DNA from: Prochlorococcus marinus str. MIT 0917
Lineage (GTDB): Bacteria; Cyanobacteriota; Cyanobacteriia; PCC-6307; Cyanobiaceae
DNA: 64,000 nucleotides
Assembly (NCBI RefSeq): GCF_027359575.1
Contig: NZ_CP114784.1
Span: 1,115,819-1,179,818, forward strand
Direction of reading: 5' to 3'
Part shown: positions 48,610 to 58,092 of the stretch, piece after piece
Layout: every line of letters begins with the position of its first letter
Numbering within the stretch: the stretch's first letter is position 1
Notes under the pieces: model-generated
The model's input: the letters and a program-made list of their open reading frames with translations, nothing else
Database searches by the model: none
Told to the model about the DNA's origin: nothing
Position numbers and translations under genes: made by a program

Positions 48610-50130
48610 TCACTTTCCGGTTTGTTTTAAATTTGATTCTGGTCGTAAAAGTGGAAAAGCTATTACATCTCTTATGGAAGGACTATCTGTTAACAGCATT
48701 ACAAACCTATCTATACCTATTCCTAGACCTCCTGTTGGAGGCATTCCGACTTCAAGAGCATTGATAAAATCCTCATCCAAACTTTGAGCCTCAAGATCAC
48801 CTGCTTCCTTTTTCGCTTGCTGCAAAAGTAAACGTTCTCTTTGATCAATAGGGTCAATTAATTCGCTAAAAGCATTAGCAGTTTCTCTACCAACAATAAA
48901 AAGTTCAAATCTTTCAACTAAACCTTTCTTAGTTCTGTGTTTTCTAGCCAATGGAGAAATCTCAATTGGATAGTCCATAACAAATGTAGGTTGAACCAGA
49001 TTTGGCTCTACTACTTGTTCAAAAGCTTCATTTAAGAGCCTTCCAACAGTGTCGGCCTTCTCGGGCACTTGAAGCCCCTCTCGACGCATTTCAGCTCTAG
49101 CATCATCAGCATTATCTCCAAACAATTCAAAATCAATTCTTGTGAATTCCTTAACTAATTCATGCATCGTGGCCCTTCTCCAAGGAGGTTGCAAATCAAT
49201 TTCTTGCTTTTGATAATTAATTTTTTTAGACCCACAAATCTTCTCGCAAACTGAAGAAAGTAATTTTTCTGTTAAATCCATCATGTCGAAATAATCAGCA
49301 AAGGCCTCATAAATTTCAACAGAAGTAAATTCAGGATTATGCCTAGTGCTAATTCCTTCATTTCTAAAAATTCTTCCAAGTTCATAGACCCTTTGAAATC
49401 CACCCACCACAAGTCTTTTAAGATGCAATTCTGTTGCAATCCTCAAATACAAAGGCAAATCCAGTGTGTTGTGATGAGTTATGAAAGGCCTTGCATCTGC
49501 TCCACCAGCTTCTGATTGTAAAACTGGCGTCTCAATTTCCAGAAAATCTTTTTCATCTAACCATCTTCTAATTGAACTAACTAATAAAGCCCTAGTTCGA
49601 AAAGTTTTTCTTGACTGCGGATTCACAATTAAATCTAAATATCTTTGTCTGTAGCGCTTTTCTACATCGGCAAGTCCATGCCATTTATCTGGTAAAGGTT
49701 GTAAAGATTTTGATAGCATTGACCATTCAAAAACCTTTATAGAAAGTTCACCTCTATCAGTTCTCCTGACTATTCCACTAACGCCTATCCAATCACCAGA
49801 GTCAACGAGAGAAGTAATGTTCTCAAAATTATTCTTTAGATTCTCGCTATTTTCATTTTGATTTAAGGTCGCCTTTTCTAAAAAGAGTTGAACTGTGCCT
49901 GTTTCATCGGCAAGAGTAAAAAAAGCAAGTTTTCCCATCACTCTTCTAGAAATTACTCGCCCTGCAATTGATACTTCATCTTTCTTTTCTTCGCCATTTG
50001 GCAAATCTACATATTTTTTCTGCAAAACATTCGCAGAGTCAGTTGGTCGAAAATTCAAAGCATAAGGACCTTGGCCAAGGCTTTTTAGTGCTTTTGCCTT
50101 CCCGAGGCGAGTATCTCTTAATTCAGACAA
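48610..50130 (-). CDS. lysS: Lysyl-tRNA synthetase (class II)
   Basis: LysS charges tRNA-Lys with lysine. The 506-residue product has an N-terminal OB-fold with [22 protein letters not shown], class II motif 1 around [16 protein letters not shown], motif 2 with [18 protein letters not shown], and motif 3 [27 protein letters not shown]. Length matches bacterial LysS. The start ATG at 50130 gives [15 protein letters not shown], close to other cyanobacterial LysS starts. It lies downstream of rpaB on the same strand with 70 bases between. Confidence 0.97.
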   Translation of the reverse strand: MSELRDTRLGKAKALKSLGQGPYALNFRPTDSANVLQKKYVDLPNGEEKKDEVSIAGRVISRRVMGKLAFFTLADETGTVQLFLEKATLNQNENSENLKNNFENITSLVDSGDWIGVSGIVRRTDRGELSIKVFEWSMLSKSLQPLPDKWHGLADVEKRYRQRYLDLIVNPQSRKTFRTRALLVSSIRRWLDEKDFLEIETPVLQSEAGGADARPFITHHNTLDLPLYLRIATELHLKRLVVGGFQRVYELGRIFRNEGISTRHNPEFTSVEIYEAFADYFDMMDLTEKLLSSVCEKICGSKKINYQKQEIDLQPPWRRATMHELVKEFTRIDFELFGDNADDARAEMRREGLQVPEKADTVGRLLNEAFEQVVEPNLVQPTFVMDYPIEISPLARKHRTKKGLVERFELFIVGRETANAFSELIDPIDQRERLLLQQAKKEAGDLEAQSLDEDFINALEVGMPPTGGLGIGIDRFVMLLTDSPSIRDVIAFPLLRPESNLKQTGK

Positions 50131-50200
50131 GGAAATTCATACATACGGCAGGAATAAACGAGATCAAATGAAAAACCTATTAATTTTGAGCTATTAATCT

Positions 50201-50941
50201 TTAGCTGGCAATAGCAGTAGGAAATTCTCCCATTCTTTGGGAAGCGTAGCCAATACCTCTTACAGTGAGAATCAGTTCCGGATTCCTTGGATCAGGTTCA
50301 AGCTTGCCCCTTAAACGAGCCACATAGACATCCACAACCCTTAAATCAGCTGCTCTTCTGGGAGGATAACCCCAAAGCTGTTCCAAAATCTCTGCTCGAG
50401 GTACAACACGCCCAGGATCACGAAATAATAATTCCAGCAAACTAAATTCAGTATAGGTAAGGCCTATCCTTTCTCCTCCTCTGCTGACTTGCCTTCTATT
50501 AGTGTCCACTACAAGATCACCAAGCTTCATTACTCCTTGACCAGATGGAACCTCTCTAGGTTCATCAATAGTCGGAGCAGGGCCCACTCTTCTCAAAATC
50601 GTGGCAATTCTTGCTTCTAACTCCTTGGGACTAAATGGTTTAGCAAGGTAATCATCAGCTCCTAAATCTAACCCTGCTACTCTTTCTGAAATAGCTTCAA
50701 GAGCAGTCAAGAATATTATTGGCACACAAGATTCTGCTCTTATTCTTCGACAAACTGCAAAGCCATCCATCTTAGGGAGCATCACATCAAGAACAACTAA
50801 GTCTGGTGCTTCTTTATGAAAAACCTCTAGTGCTTGCTCTCCGTCCTGTGCAGATAAAACTTGATAGCCAGCAAGATTAAGCCTTGTGACCAAGACTTTC
50901 AATACTGCTGGTTCATCATCTACAACCAAAATGCAGGTCAT
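50201..50941 (-). CDS. rpaB: Response regulator RpaB (Ycf27), OmpR family
   Basis: RpaB is the essential cyanobacterial response regulator that controls photosystem and high-light genes. The 246-residue product has a receiver domain with ILVVDDEPAVLK, the phospho-acceptor in DLVVLDVMLPKMDGF and KPFSPKELEARI, then an OmpR-type winged helix with GLTYTEFSLLELLFRDPGRVV and GYPPRRAADLRVVDVYVARLRGKLEPDP. The KPFSPKELEARI stretch and the C-terminal NPELILTVRGIGY match RpaB rather than RpaA. The usual kinase partner NblS is not in the window. It precedes lysS on the same strand. Confidence 0.88.
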   Translation of the reverse strand: MTCILVVDDEPAVLKVLVTRLNLAGYQVLSAQDGEQALEVFHKEAPDLVVLDVMLPKMDGFAVCRRIRAESCVPIIFLTALEAISERVAGLDLGADDYLAKPFSPKELEARIATILRRVGPAPTIDEPREVPSGQGVMKLGDLVVDTNRRQVSRGGERIGLTYTEFSLLELLFRDPGRVVPRAEILEQLWGYPPRRAADLRVVDVYVARLRGKLEPDPRNPELILTVRGIGYASQRMGEFPTAIAS

Positions 50942-51120
50942 GATATTAGCTGTTGCCTTAGTGACAGGACCATCGCAATTTTATGTCGAAATGGCTTTTT
51001 GTTATATGACGATATCATCTTCAAGTCAGGTATTCAAAGCCCTTTTACTAATCTAAAAGACAGAGTACCAACTAATAAATAAGAATTTATTCTATTTTTA
51101 AAGCTTTAATTTTTTTTGCA

Positions 51121-51621
51121 TTAGTTTTTTTTATAAGTAATTAGAAGCCAAGAGGAGACAAATGGGGCAACTAAGCCAGTAATTATTACCTCTGAAATTA
51201 ATACATAAATTGACCAAGAATGAAACCAATTATTTCTTAATACGCTATACAGAATAATTTTTTGAACCCAAATAGAAAGGCCAACAAAGGCAGTTCCAAA
51301 AATAGCCATCAAACCAATATTTAAAAATAATTCAATTTTTTTATTATGCAATCCATATATGCTCCAAACTAATGACAAAAGAAATAAGGATGGAATATAA
51401 GAAACATCACTAATCGTAAAAGAATCTATAAAGATTCCCAAGAAAATTGAACCTATAGCAGCTTTCCAAGGACTATTCTTGAGTGAAAATGGTAACAATA
51501 AAATAACAGGCCAGCATGGAGTTATTCCATTTATTTTAATCCAATCAGGAGATGCAATTACACAAGCTTGTAAACAAAGTATAGTAAAAAAAATTAATAA
51601 TTTCTTATTACTTTTGGCCAT
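51121..51621 (-). CDS. mreD: Rod shape-determining protein MreD
   Basis: MreD is a membrane protein of the elongasome. The 166-residue product has about five membrane segments, begins with a basic patch (AKSNKKLLIFFTILC) and has the polar-aromatic pattern typical of MreD, such as PSLFLLSLVWSIYGL. It is very AT-rich. Length fits (about 160-180). The gene overlaps mreC by 14 bases on the same strand, so it is the last gene of a mreB-mreC-mreD operon. Sequence conservation in this family is low, so the call rests mainly on topology and position. Confidence 0.88.
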   Translation of the reverse strand: MAKSNKKLLIFFTILCLQACVIASPDWIKINGITPCWPVILLLPFSLKNSPWKAAIGSIFLGIFIDSFTISDVSYIPSLFLLSLVWSIYGLHNKKIELFLNIGLMAIFGTAFVGLSIWVQKIILYSVLRNNWFHSWSIYVLISEVIITGLVAPFVSSWLLITYKKN

Positions 51622-52363
51622 TATTTATCAAGATCTGAACCCAATCTATTGCCTCAGGTGATGCAGTTAATTGGACTATTGCATATGGAGACGGTAAAGC
51701 TTTTTCGTTAACAAACTGAACAATTCCAATTGTTAAATTTGGTGGTAATAGAGTACTGGCTGGAGATGTCGTCACAGCATCTCCAATTTGAGCCAAACTA
51801 TTTTTATTTAGGAAAATTAGTTTTGGTCTATTTGTACCCATCCCAGTCAAAATCCCATGTTGCTGGGTTCGATCAATCCAAGCTCCTACTTGATGACCAG
51901 GGTCAGTCAATAATCTAACTCTTGCAGTAAGTGGAGTTATATTCTCAACTAGGCCAAGTAAGCCCCCTGGTCCAACTACTGTTTGGCCTTTCAAAACACC
52001 ATCTTTTGCACCCTTATTAATTTCTAGCTGTTGCCACCAATTTCTTGAAGATCGAGATATTACAGCAGCTGAAATTCTTTTATCATCATTTAACTCTTTC
52101 AAAGAAAGAGCTCTTCTTAAACGAGTATTATCATCCTCTAGCAATTGTAATCGAATATTTCTTTCAATATTTTCTCCTTCTTTAATCCATTCTCGTTGAG
52201 CAGTTCCAGGGAGTATGGGTTTTAATAAAATAGAATATAAATCTAAATATCCTGCTCCTTTTGTCCAGCGAATGCCAAACAATAAACATCCCAATACAAA
52301 TAATACCCAAAACTTACTTTTCAAAAGTAATTGAAACCCTATTTTCTCTCGGGTTTTAATCAT
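51608..52363 (-). CDS. mreC: Rod shape-determining protein MreC
   Basis: MreC links MreB to the periplasmic wall synthases. The 251-residue product has one membrane helix near the N-terminus (LLKSKFWVLFVLGCLLFGIRW), a coiled-coil-like stretch (RNIRLQLLEDDNTRLRRALS), then the beta-rich periplasmic part with AAVISRSSRNWWQQLEINKGAKDGV, GVGPGGLLGLVE-type glycine motif (VVGPGGLLGLVENIT) and RLLTDPGHQVGAWI. It starts 3 bases after mreB ends and overlaps mreD. The mreBCD order is standard for bacteria. Confidence 0.93.
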   Translation of the reverse strand: MIKTREKIGFQLLLKSKFWVLFVLGCLLFGIRWTKGAGYLDLYSILLKPILPGTAQREWIKEGENIERNIRLQLLEDDNTRLRRALSLKELNDDKRISAAVISRSSRNWWQQLEINKGAKDGVLKGQTVVGPGGLLGLVENITPLTARVRLLTDPGHQVGAWIDRTQQHGILTGMGTNRPKLIFLNKNSLAQIGDAVTTSPASTLLPPNLTIGIVQFVNEKALPSPYAIVQLTASPEAIDWVQILINNGQK

Positions 52364-52366
52364 TGT

Positions 52367-53428
52367 TCAATCTCTAATTACATTTCTAGCAAAATCAGGC
52401 GTATCTAAAACTCTTCTCATTGATTTAAAATCATCTAAAACTAGACCACATCCATTAACAACGCACAACAATGGATCCTCAGCTACGTGAGTAAAAATTC
52501 CTGTTTCATGACTTAAAAGATCACTAATACCTCTAACCAATGCTCCCCCTCCTGCCAGCATTATTCCCCTATCAACAATATCTGCAGCCAGCTCGGGTGG
52601 GGTTCTCTCTAAAGTCCTTTTTACAGCATCAACAATCTTATTAAGAGGCTCTGACATAGCTTCACGTAAATCCCCCGCTTTCAAATTAATAGAACGAGGT
52701 AAACCTGAGAGCAAATGCAATCCCCTTACATCTATTGATTGCAAATCAAATTCATTAGATGGAAAAGCTGATCCAATTTTAATTTTTATCTCTTCGGCTG
52801 TCCTTTCACCAACTACTAAGTTATGTACTTTTTTTAAATAAGTCGCGATGGAATCATTGATTTCATCTCCCGCAACCCTTACAGATTCACTTAAAACTGT
52901 TCCGCCAAGACTTAAAACAGCTACTTCAGTAGTACCTCCTCCAATATCAACGATCATTGTTCCGATAGGCTCTGTCACCGGTAAAGAAGCTCCAATTGCG
53001 GCAGCAACAGGTTCATCAATTAAATGCACCTCTCTTGCTCCCGCAAGACCAGCTTCACGAACTGCTCTTCTCTCTACACCAGTTACTCCACTAGGGATAC
53101 CAACAACTAGTCGGGGTGCAATAATTCCACGACCCTCATTACATTTTTGAATAAATGTCTTGAGCATTTGCTCCGCTGCATCAAAATCAGCTATAACCCC
53201 ATCCCTAAGCGGCCTAACGGCTCGAATATTTCCTGGTGTTCGCCCTAACATTAACTTTGCATCATCACCTACAGCGAGGGGGACTCCCTCTTCCAAATCC
53301 ATTGCTACAACGGAAGGCTCTTGCAATACAATTCCCTTACCAGAGACATAAATCAAGGTATTTGCAGTACCTAAATCAATCCCAATATCTCGGGAGAATT
53401 TGAAACGGTTAAAAAACACGGATTTCAA
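52367..53428 (-). CDS. mreB: Rod shape-determining protein MreB
   Basis: MreB is the actin-like filament protein that guides wall elongation. The 353-residue product has the phosphate-1 motif DIGIDLGTANTLIYV, phosphate-2 DIGGGTTEVAVLSLGG and the adenosine motif AGGGALVRGISDLL, plus VRPLRDGVIADFDAAE, all typical for MreB. Length is normal. The start at 53428 lies 73 bases from the divergent ssb, so that gap holds promoters for both. It heads the mreBCD operon. RodA, its partner, is at 6203-7474. Confidence 0.97.
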   Translation of the reverse strand: MKSVFFNRFKFSRDIGIDLGTANTLIYVSGKGIVLQEPSVVAMDLEEGVPLAVGDDAKLMLGRTPGNIRAVRPLRDGVIADFDAAEQMLKTFIQKCNEGRGIIAPRLVVGIPSGVTGVERRAVREAGLAGAREVHLIDEPVAAAIGASLPVTEPIGTMIVDIGGGTTEVAVLSLGGTVLSESVRVAGDEINDSIATYLKKVHNLVVGERTAEEIKIKIGSAFPSNEFDLQSIDVRGLHLLSGLPRSINLKAGDLREAMSEPLNKIVDAVKRTLERTPPELAADIVDRGIMLAGGGALVRGISDLLSHETGIFTHVAEDPLLCVVNGCGLVLDDFKSMRRVLDTPDFARNVIRD

Positions 53429-53504
53429 TCATTTGAGCCATCATAAAGAGAGTTGAACTAAGATAAATATATTATTTAGCAACCAGTAAACAGAGGAGGT
53501 AATG

Positions 53505-53894
53505 ATGGCAATAAATTCAGTCACTCTTGTAGGCAGAGCAGGAAGAGATCCTGAAGTTAGATATTTTGAATCTGGAACTGTAGTAGCCAATCTAACAATG
53601 GCTGTAAATAGAAGAAATCGAAACGATGAACCAGATTGGTTCAATTTAGAAATTTGGGGCAAACAAGCACAAGTCGCAGCTGATTATGTAAAAAAAGGCT
53701 CTTTAATTGGTATAACTGGAAGCTTCAAATTAGATAGTTGGAAAGATCGTAATACTGGTGAGGATAGAAATAAGCCAGTTGTTAGAGTTGATCGTCTTGA
53801 ATTATTAGGATCCAAGAGAGATTCAGATAATAGTAATTTCAACAATAATAATTCATACAATCAGCAGTCAAATAATGACGAAATTCCATTTTAA
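53505..53894 (+). CDS. ssb: Single-stranded DNA-binding protein
   Basis: Ssb coats single-stranded DNA in replication and repair. The product (129 residues from the second ATG) begins AINSVTLVGRAGRDPEVRYFESG and has the OB-fold stretch RNDEPDWFNLEIWGKQAQ and SFKLDSWKDRNTGEDRNKP. A long asparagine-rich linker (NSNFNNNNSYNQQSNN) leads to the acidic tip NDEIPF, the partner-binding tail. Two adjacent ATG codons exist (53502 and 53505); the strong GGAGGT at 53495-53500 is only one base before the first and four before the second, so I prefer 53505. Confidence 0.95.
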   Translation: MAINSVTLVGRAGRDPEVRYFESGTVVANLTMAVNRRNRNDEPDWFNLEIWGKQAQVAADYVKKGSLIGITGSFKLDSWKDRNTGEDRNKPVVRVDRLELLGSKRDSDNSNFNNNNSYNQQSNNDEIPF

Positions 53895-53903
53895 AAATCA
53901 TTC

Positions 53904-54560
53904 TTAATTGTTAATTAGTTTACTTAGAGTTTTATAAATTAAAGATATCAAAGCACAAGATATAATTAAAATAATAATTGTCTTAAAGATACTTGAAAAA
54001 GGACTAATCCATTTTTCAATGTTTACATAATTATCTCCCAAATAAAACCCTGTAATCGTTAAAAATAAAGTCCAGATAAGGCTTCCTGCGGTTGTCCAAA
54101 TCAGAAAGGGACTGATGGGCATCAACTCAACACCTGCGGGTACGGAAATCAAAGTACGAATTCCAGGTACTAATCTTCCCCAAAACACTAACGAAACCCC
54201 ATACCTATTGAACCATTGACGACTTCTAGCAAGTTCTTGAGGCTTAATGCCAATCCAACGTCCATTCTTTCCAAGCCAATGCTCAAGTCTTTCTTCATTC
54301 ACTAATCTGCCAATTCCATACCAAGGCAGCGCCCCAATAACAGTTCCTATTAAACCTGCCAAAACAACTGGTAAAAAATCTAATTGACCTTGCGACACAT
54401 AAAAGCCACCAAGAGGCATAATTAACTCCGAAGGAATCGGGGGAATGAGATTTTCTAAAAACATTGCTATTAAGATCGCCCCATAACCTATCCACTGATT
54501 AGTCTCAACTGCATTTCCTATTAATACTGGTAAAGAAGATATAAATTCAGTTATGTGCAT
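53904..54560 (-). CDS. DedA family membrane protein
   Basis: The 218-residue product is a multi-pass membrane protein of the DedA/SNARE-associated family. It shows the family stretch IGYGAILIAMFLENLIPPIPSELIMPLGGF, with the proline-rich reentrant part PPIPSELI, and GRLVPGIRTLISVPAGVELMP with the conserved FxGRxxPGxR-type pattern. Some DedA proteins flip undecaprenyl phosphate or other lipids; whether this one does is not shown. It ends 9 bases from the convergent ssb and follows ahcY by 24 bases on the same strand. Confidence 0.9.
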   Translation of the reverse strand: MHITEFISSLPVLIGNAVETNQWIGYGAILIAMFLENLIPPIPSELIMPLGGFYVSQGQLDFLPVVLAGLIGTVIGALPWYGIGRLVNEERLEHWLGKNGRWIGIKPQELARSRQWFNRYGVSLVFWGRLVPGIRTLISVPAGVELMPISPFLIWTTAGSLIWTLFLTITGFYLGDNYVNIEKWISPFSSIFKTIIILIISCALISLIYKTLSKLINN

Positions 54561-54584
54561 TTAATTTGAATTGTTTAAATAGAA

Positions 54585-56018
54585 TTAATAACGATATTGA
54601 TCTGTCTTATAAGGACCTTCGATTGGAACATTAATATATGCAGCTTGTTCTTTAGTTAACTTAGTTAGCTTTGCTCCTATCTTATCTAAATGAAGTAGAG
54701 CAACCATTTCATCTAAATGTTTTGGCAAAACATAAACTTTATTCAAATATTTAACTCCGTATTTGAATAATTCAATTTGAGCTAATACTTGATTGGTAAA
54801 AGAATTACTCATAACAAAACTTGGATGTCCAGTAGCACATCCAAGATTCACCAATCTTCCTTCAGCTAAAAGAATTATTTTGTTACCGCTTGGTAAAGTT
54901 ATGTGGTCAACTTGAGGTTTAATATTTTCCCATTCATAGGACTTCAAAGAGGCAACCTCTATTTCATTATCAAAATGGCCAATATTACAAACTATTGATT
55001 CATTCTTCATCCTGATCAAATGCTCATGACGAATAACTTGAAAATTTCCAGTGGCCGTAACAAAAATATCAACATCTTCAACCACTTCATCTAATCTCAC
55101 AACTCTAAAACCCTCCATTGAGGCTTGAAGAGCACATATAGGATCTATTTCAGAAATCATCACTGTCGCGCCCAATCCCCTGAGTGACTGAGCAGAACCT
55201 TTCCCAACATCTCCATACCCCATAACAAGGGCTACCTTGCCAGCCACCATCACGTCTGTAGCTCTTTTAATGCCATCAACCAAGGATTCTCGACAACCAT
55301 ACAGATTGTCAAACTTACTTTTAGTTACAGAATCATTTACGTTAATTGCTGGGAATACAAGTTCGCCGCTTTTTTCCATTTGGTAAAGACGAGCTACACC
55401 AGTTGTAGTTTCCTCAGTAACTCCTTTTATAAAGGATTTAGCTTTTGAATAGAAATTTGGATCTTGAGATAGTTTTTTCTTTATAGAAGCAAATAATGCA
55501 ATTTCCTCTTCATTTGAGGGATTATCCAAAACCGAGATATCTTCCTCCGCTTTGCTCCCCAAAATTATTAATCCAGTCGCATCGCCCCCATCGTCAAGAA
55601 TCATATTTGCAGATTCACCATCACTCCATTCGAATATTTTATGCGTATATTCCCAATACTCATCTAATGTTTCACCCTTTTTGGCAAATACTGGTACACC
55701 TGAATTTGCGATAGCAGCAGCAGCATGATCTTGAGTCGAAAAAATATTACAAGACGCCCATCTAACTTTTGCACCAAGTTCAACAAGAGTCTCAATAAGT
55801 ACTCCTGTTTGTATTGTCATGTGGAGACTACCAGCAATACAAGCTCCTTTCAATGGTTTTTGGGACCCATATTTTCTTCGAAGTGCCATTAAACCAGGCA
55901 TTTCTGTTTCTGCTATCAAAAGTTCTTTTCGCCCGAATTCTGCTTCGGTTATATCGTTAACTACGTAATCAATATTTTTCTCAAAACTGTTGAGATTTGA
56001 CTTCGTTGCTGCAAACAT
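54585..56018 (-). CDS. ahcY: S-adenosylhomocysteine hydrolase
   Basis: AhcY splits S-adenosylhomocysteine to adenosine and homocysteine and so keeps methylation reactions running. The 477-residue product has the NAD-binding motif [20 protein letters not shown], substrate contacts in [25 protein letters not shown] and [19 protein letters not shown], the stretch IGHFDNEI, and the C-terminal PYKTDQYRY. The length of about 477 shows the insertion typical of plant and many bacterial enzymes compared with the 430-residue mammalian form. Divergent tsaE starts 24 bases from it. Confidence 0.97.
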   Translation of the reverse strand: MFAATKSNLNSFEKNIDYVVNDITEAEFGRKELLIAETEMPGLMALRRKYGSQKPLKGACIAGSLHMTIQTGVLIETLVELGAKVRWASCNIFSTQDHAAAAIANSGVPVFAKKGETLDEYWEYTHKIFEWSDGESANMILDDGGDATGLIILGSKAEEDISVLDNPSNEEEIALFASIKKKLSQDPNFYSKAKSFIKGVTEETTTGVARLYQMEKSGELVFPAINVNDSVTKSKFDNLYGCRESLVDGIKRATDVMVAGKVALVMGYGDVGKGSAQSLRGLGATVMISEIDPICALQASMEGFRVVRLDEVVEDVDIFVTATGNFQVIRHEHLIRMKNESIVCNIGHFDNEIEVASLKSYEWENIKPQVDHITLPSGNKIILLAEGRLVNLGCATGHPSFVMSNSFTNQVLAQIELFKYGVKYLNKVYVLPKHLDEMVALLHLDKIGAKLTKLTKEQAAYINVPIEGPYKTDQYRY

Positions 56019-56042
56019 AAATAAAACTCTCTATGGGAGATT

Positions 56043-56567
56043 GTGAAAAAAGATTCTGAAAAACAATTCGAGGTTTTTAATGAATTTGCTCAGCAAACAA
56101 ATAATTTCTGCTGGACTCTAGACAAACCTGAATCAACAATGTCACTAGGTTCAACATTAACAAAAAAAATTCCAAACCTAAGCATTCTCCTTCTAAATGG
56201 ACCTCTTGGGGCAGGAAAAACCACATTAGTTAAAGGAATAGCAAAAAGTCTAAGAATTAGTGAGCCAATCACCTCCCCAACTTTTTCTTTGTCCCAACAT
56301 TATCCAATGGGGTGCCCTCCATTAGTACATATTGATTTATATAGAATTGAAGACTCAAATGCGGCAAACGAATTTTTTTTAATAGAAGAAGAGGAATCCA
56401 AAGCGATGGGCGCATTAATGGTTGTTGAATGGCCAGAAAGATTATCTCTTCCTGTGCATGATGCATGGAGAGGCAAATTAGAATATACCTTAGAAAATCA
56501 AGGCCGATTTTTTCAGCTTATTGCTCCACTGGATAATGACAATAAATTATCAATATCTTCCAAGTAA
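56043..56567 (+). CDS. tsaE: tRNA threonylcarbamoyladenosine biosynthesis protein TsaE
   Basis: TsaE is the ATPase that supports TsaB-TsaD in making the t6A modification at position 37 of ANN-decoding tRNAs. The 174-residue product starts at a GTG (56043) and has the P-loop LLNGPLGAGKTTLVKGIA, then ITSPTFSLSQHYP and LVHIDLYRIED, typical of the family, and VVEWPERL. Length is within the family range (150-175). Its last 55 bases overlap the 3' end of the convergent PfkB kinase gene, an unusually long overlap that is read on both strands. Confidence 0.93.
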   Translation: MKKDSEKQFEVFNEFAQQTNNFCWTLDKPESTMSLGSTLTKKIPNLSILLLNGPLGAGKTTLVKGIAKSLRISEPITSPTFSLSQHYPMGCPPLVHIDLYRIEDSNAANEFFLIEEEESKAMGALMVVEWPERLSLPVHDAWRGKLEYTLENQGRFFQLIAPLDNDNKLSISSK

Positions 56568-57529
56568 GGTTGTGAGTCAATTGCTCCAATACCTTGACAT
56601 ACATAGGCTCCACAGCCGATGGCAAAACGGATAATTTCCTCAGCCATTTTATAAGTTAAGCAATCCAATTCAGCAGACAAAAGCTTGTAAATTAATCCTG
56701 CTGTGAAAGCATCTCCAGCGCCTGTTGTATCGACAATTTTGGGTGGTGAAATTGAATTCGTATTACCTAAATTTTTATTTATAAACCAATGTACAGGATT
56801 TGCTCCGTCAGTAACTATTACCGATGGTTTTTGGGGCATGGTTAATGAAATCTCTTGGGGGTTAACAGACTTGAAAAACCACTGAGCTTCCTCCTTGGCA
56901 AGTTTGATTAAAGATACTTTATTTAAAATTGGTTGAATCATATTTACTTCTTGCGCAGAAGGAGCTTCTTCTTTAGATAATTCACTCCGCCAGAAAGTTG
57001 GCCGCCAGTTCAAATCCAGCACAATTTTAATTCCTTGATGATTAGCTTTTTGAATACACCATGAAAACGCCTCAGCAGAAATTTTAGAAGCCATAGGAAT
57101 AGTTCCAATAACTAACCATTTAGCCTGATCAGAGATGAAGGGCCAGTCTTTAACAATTTGGTCAAGAGATATAGCTTGATCAGCAAAGCCAAAACCCTTT
57201 TCGCCTGCAAATCCTCCAAAAGTTCTTTCTCCTGAATGATCTCGACGAACTAATACAATCCTTGTTGGGCGTAACTTATCTTCTTGCAAACCAACTGTAT
57301 TGATTTCGCGATCAATTATCAAATTCTTAAAATTGTGGCCAAAAGAATCATTACCCAGAGCCCCAATAAACGTAACGTCCACTCCTAAACGACTTAAAGC
57401 ACAAGCAACATTTGCTGGAGCGCCTCCAAAGCAATTTGTTACGGGTTGATCAATAGCAGGATCTCCTCCAAGTGGACCAAGACGATCTATTAAAGCTTCG
57501 CCAAAAGAGATCACCTTCGTTGGATTCAT
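56513..57529 (-). CDS. PfkB-family carbohydrate kinase
   Basis: The 338-residue product is a ribokinase-fold sugar kinase. The N-terminal motif is GGAPANVACALSRLGVDVTFIGALGNDSFG, shown here in short as GGAPANVACALSRLG and IGALGNDSFG, and the C-terminal signature VDTTGAGDAFTAGLIYK carries the catalytic aspartate. It most resembles bacterial fructokinases, but ribokinase-like or other substrates are possible. The gene overlaps tsaE by 55 bases at its 3' end. The Nudix gene is transcribed toward it on the same strand, ending about 46 bases upstream of its start. Confidence 0.88.
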   Translation of the reverse strand: MNPTKVISFGEALIDRLGPLGGDPAIDQPVTNCFGGAPANVACALSRLGVDVTFIGALGNDSFGHNFKNLIIDREINTVGLQEDKLRPTRIVLVRRDHSGERTFGGFAGEKGFGFADQAISLDQIVKDWPFISDQAKWLVIGTIPMASKISAEAFSWCIQKANHQGIKIVLDLNWRPTFWRSELSKEEAPSAQEVNMIQPILNKVSLIKLAKEEAQWFFKSVNPQEISLTMPQKPSVIVTDGANPVHWFINKNLGNTNSISPPKIVDTTGAGDAFTAGLIYKLLSAELDCLTYKMAEEIIRFAIGCGAYVCQGIGAIDSQPYLEDIDNLLSLSSGAIS

Positions 57530-57575
57530 CTTTCTTAATTTTGGATAAAATTACTATTGATAAATTATCAATTTT

Positions 57576-58001
57576 TTAAATTAATTTGTTTTTCAAATCA
57601 AAATATTTGTATAAAGCTGCAATTATTTTAGTATTAGCAGGAGGGAAAGAATAGTCGTCAAGTCTATTTGCAGATACCCAAAGTAACTTCTGACTAGCTA
57701 AGGGTTTTGGCTGTCCAGATTTCCATTCACAAAAGTGGACTATAAAGTTTAGTTTCTTAGAGCTATACGAATATTCAAACGATATAAGTTTTTTTCCCAC
57801 TTCTACCCTTATACCTATTTCTTCCCTTAATTCTCGTTCAATAGTATTTTCAATAGACTCATTAGGTTCTTGCTTCCCGCCAGGGAACTCCCACAACCCT
57901 CCCATACTTGAAGTTTCAAGACGCTTGTCTATAAGTAATTCTTTATTTCTATTTAAAACAAGACCAACACCTATTACATCACTAGGAATTACTGTTTTCA
58001 T
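57576..58001 (-). CDS. Nudix hydrolase (MutT-like)
   Basis: The 141-residue product has the Nudix box beginning GGKQEPNESIEN and ending RELREEIG, with the consensus GX5EX7REUXEEXGU, and the residues before it (GGLWEFPGGKQEPNE) match MutT-type 8-oxo-dGTP pyrophosphohydrolases. It most likely cleans the nucleotide pool of oxidised dGTP, but other nucleoside diphosphate derivatives cannot be excluded. It is about 130 residues long, as in MutT. The gene runs in the same direction as the fructokinase-like gene downstream and the large TPR gene upstream. Confidence 0.88.
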   Translation of the reverse strand: MKTVIPSDVIGVGLVLNRNKELLIDKRLETSSMGGLWEFPGGKQEPNESIENTIERELREEIGIRVEVGKKLISFEYSYSSKKLNFIVHFCEWKSGQPKPLASQKLLWVSANRLDDYSFPPANTKIIAALYKYFDLKNKLI

Positions 58002-58092
58002 ACATTGGATTACTAATCACATTTGATAGTACTTTATATGAGTTTCACAAGCAAATTATCTAACATAGACTTAAAGTAAAAATAGAAATTAA

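Noticed and set aside
52848-53150. 100-residue plus-strand open frame
   Set aside because: It lies fully antisense inside mreB and reads as a low-complexity Ser/Thr/Pro shadow.
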